A stretch of 5,428 bases of DNA from Bacillota bacterium (lineage in GTDB: Bacteria; Bacillota; Desulfitobacteriia; Desulfitobacteriales; Desulfitobacteriaceae): the NCBI GenBank assembly GCA_021849995.1, contig JAJZSC010000264.1, forward strand, positions 1-5,428, given 5' to 3'. Below the pieces are notes generated by a model. The model saw nothing but the letters and a program-made list of their open reading frames with translations. It was not told the DNA's origin and did no database searches. The translations under genes were made by a program, and so were the position numbers. Numbering within the stretch: position 1 is the first letter of the stretch; each line of letters starts with the position of its first letter. Shown here piece after piece: positions 4,959 through 5,428 of this stretch.

Positions 4959-5428
4959 TTACCAGCCTAAAACATCTTTATAACTCAAGATATTTTCCTT
5001 CTCTGTTACTAAAGACTTTTTAAAATCTGGACCACTCATATAAGTAAGTCTAAGTCCCATATCTTCCAATTTTTTTATATGGTCTGGATTTTTCATTGCT
5101 TTTTCAGCAGCTGCTTGGAGTTTCGCTAATACTTGGGGATCAAGCCCTTTGGGTGCTCCGACACCTCTAACAGTATAGTTTATTATTTCCGTTCCGGTTG
5201 CCTCTTTAATCGTCGGAATATTTGGCAATTTAGGGTCTCGATCTTTAGTAGTAACTGCCACTGCTTTAAGCTGGCCATCCTTAATAGACTGCAATACTTC
5301 TGACACCCTCACACTCAGAACGTCCACATGACCGCCGAGCACTGCTGTCAAAGCCTCTGACGTACCCGCAAATTGAACAGATTTAAGCTTAGTTCCAAAT
5401 TTTTTATTAAAATCCAGATTGAGGATAT
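4959..5428 (-). CDS. tctC: Tripartite tricarboxylate transporter substrate-binding protein TctC, C-terminal half
   Basis: This is the extracytoplasmic solute-binding protein of the transporter. It captures the carboxylate and delivers it to TctAB. Only the last 155 residues are present: the frame is open from the stop at 4959 to the right window edge, so the N-terminal half, with the signal or lipoprotein peptide, is outside. Family marks are GTSEALTAVLGGHVDVLSVRVSE (the usual GGxxALxALLGGHVDA region), DGQLKAVAVTTKDRDPKLPNIPTIKE, then GVGAPKGLDPQVLAKLQAA and the terminal LEDMGLRLTYMSGPDFKK. An internal TTG at 5351 is not the start, because the TctC-like sequence continues upstream of it. It is first in the tctC-tctB-tctA order, and the structured 141-nt gap before tctB suggests differential expression. 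Family assignment is firm; the ligand is unknown. Confidence 0.95.
   Translation of the reverse strand, partial: ILNLDFNKKFGTKLKSVQFAGTSEALTAVLGGHVDVLSVRVSEVLQSIKDGQLKAVAVTTKDRDPKLPNIPTIKEATGTEIINYTVRGVGAPKGLDPQVLAKLQAAAEKAMKNPDHIKKLEDMGLRLTYMSGPDFKKSLVTEKENILSYKDVLGW

Overview
The window (about 40% GC by eye) looks like chromosomal DNA of a spore-forming Firmicute. The reasons are the strong AGGAGG-type ribosome binding sites, frequent TTG/GTG starts, AT-rich intergenic DNA, and a CotJC-type manganese-catalase protein of the kind found in endospore coats. A clostridial/Peptococcaceae-like host would fit, but that is inference. Both window edges cut through genes on the minus strand. Only one small gene is on the plus strand.

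Left block (1-1246, minus strand): a gene for a fused cytochrome b5-like/DoxX membrane protein is followed 16 nt later by an ECF-type sigma-70 family sigma factor, which runs off the left edge. The spacing implies one transcript, so a haem-binding membrane redox protein appears to be co-expressed with an alternative sigma factor. This is the least ordinary arrangement in the window.

Middle (1247-2104): a 378-nt AT-rich intergenic stretch holds a GC-rich near-palindrome and a plausible plus-strand promoter. Next is a 64-residue zinc-ribbon protein of unknown role, whose stop codon lies inside a hairpin. A further 285 nt without a gene carries a bipartite stem followed, on the minus strand, by a T-rich run, probably the terminator of the genes to its right.

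Right block (2105-5428, minus strand): a tripartite tricarboxylate transporter operon in the order tctC-tctB-tctA (binding protein, small and large membrane subunits). tctC is cut by the right edge. An 18-bp stem-loop without a U-tract sits between tctC and tctB and may set the protein ratio. A second hairpin downstream of tctA probably ends that transcript. The cotJC-like gene follows. Its likely start is an ATG at 2653 behind a perfect Shine-Dalgarno, not the upstream in-frame GTG that would overlap tctA.

The transporter, the catalase-like protein and the redox/sigma pair do not form an obvious single pathway. I see no mobile element, CRISPR array, tRNA or rRNA.
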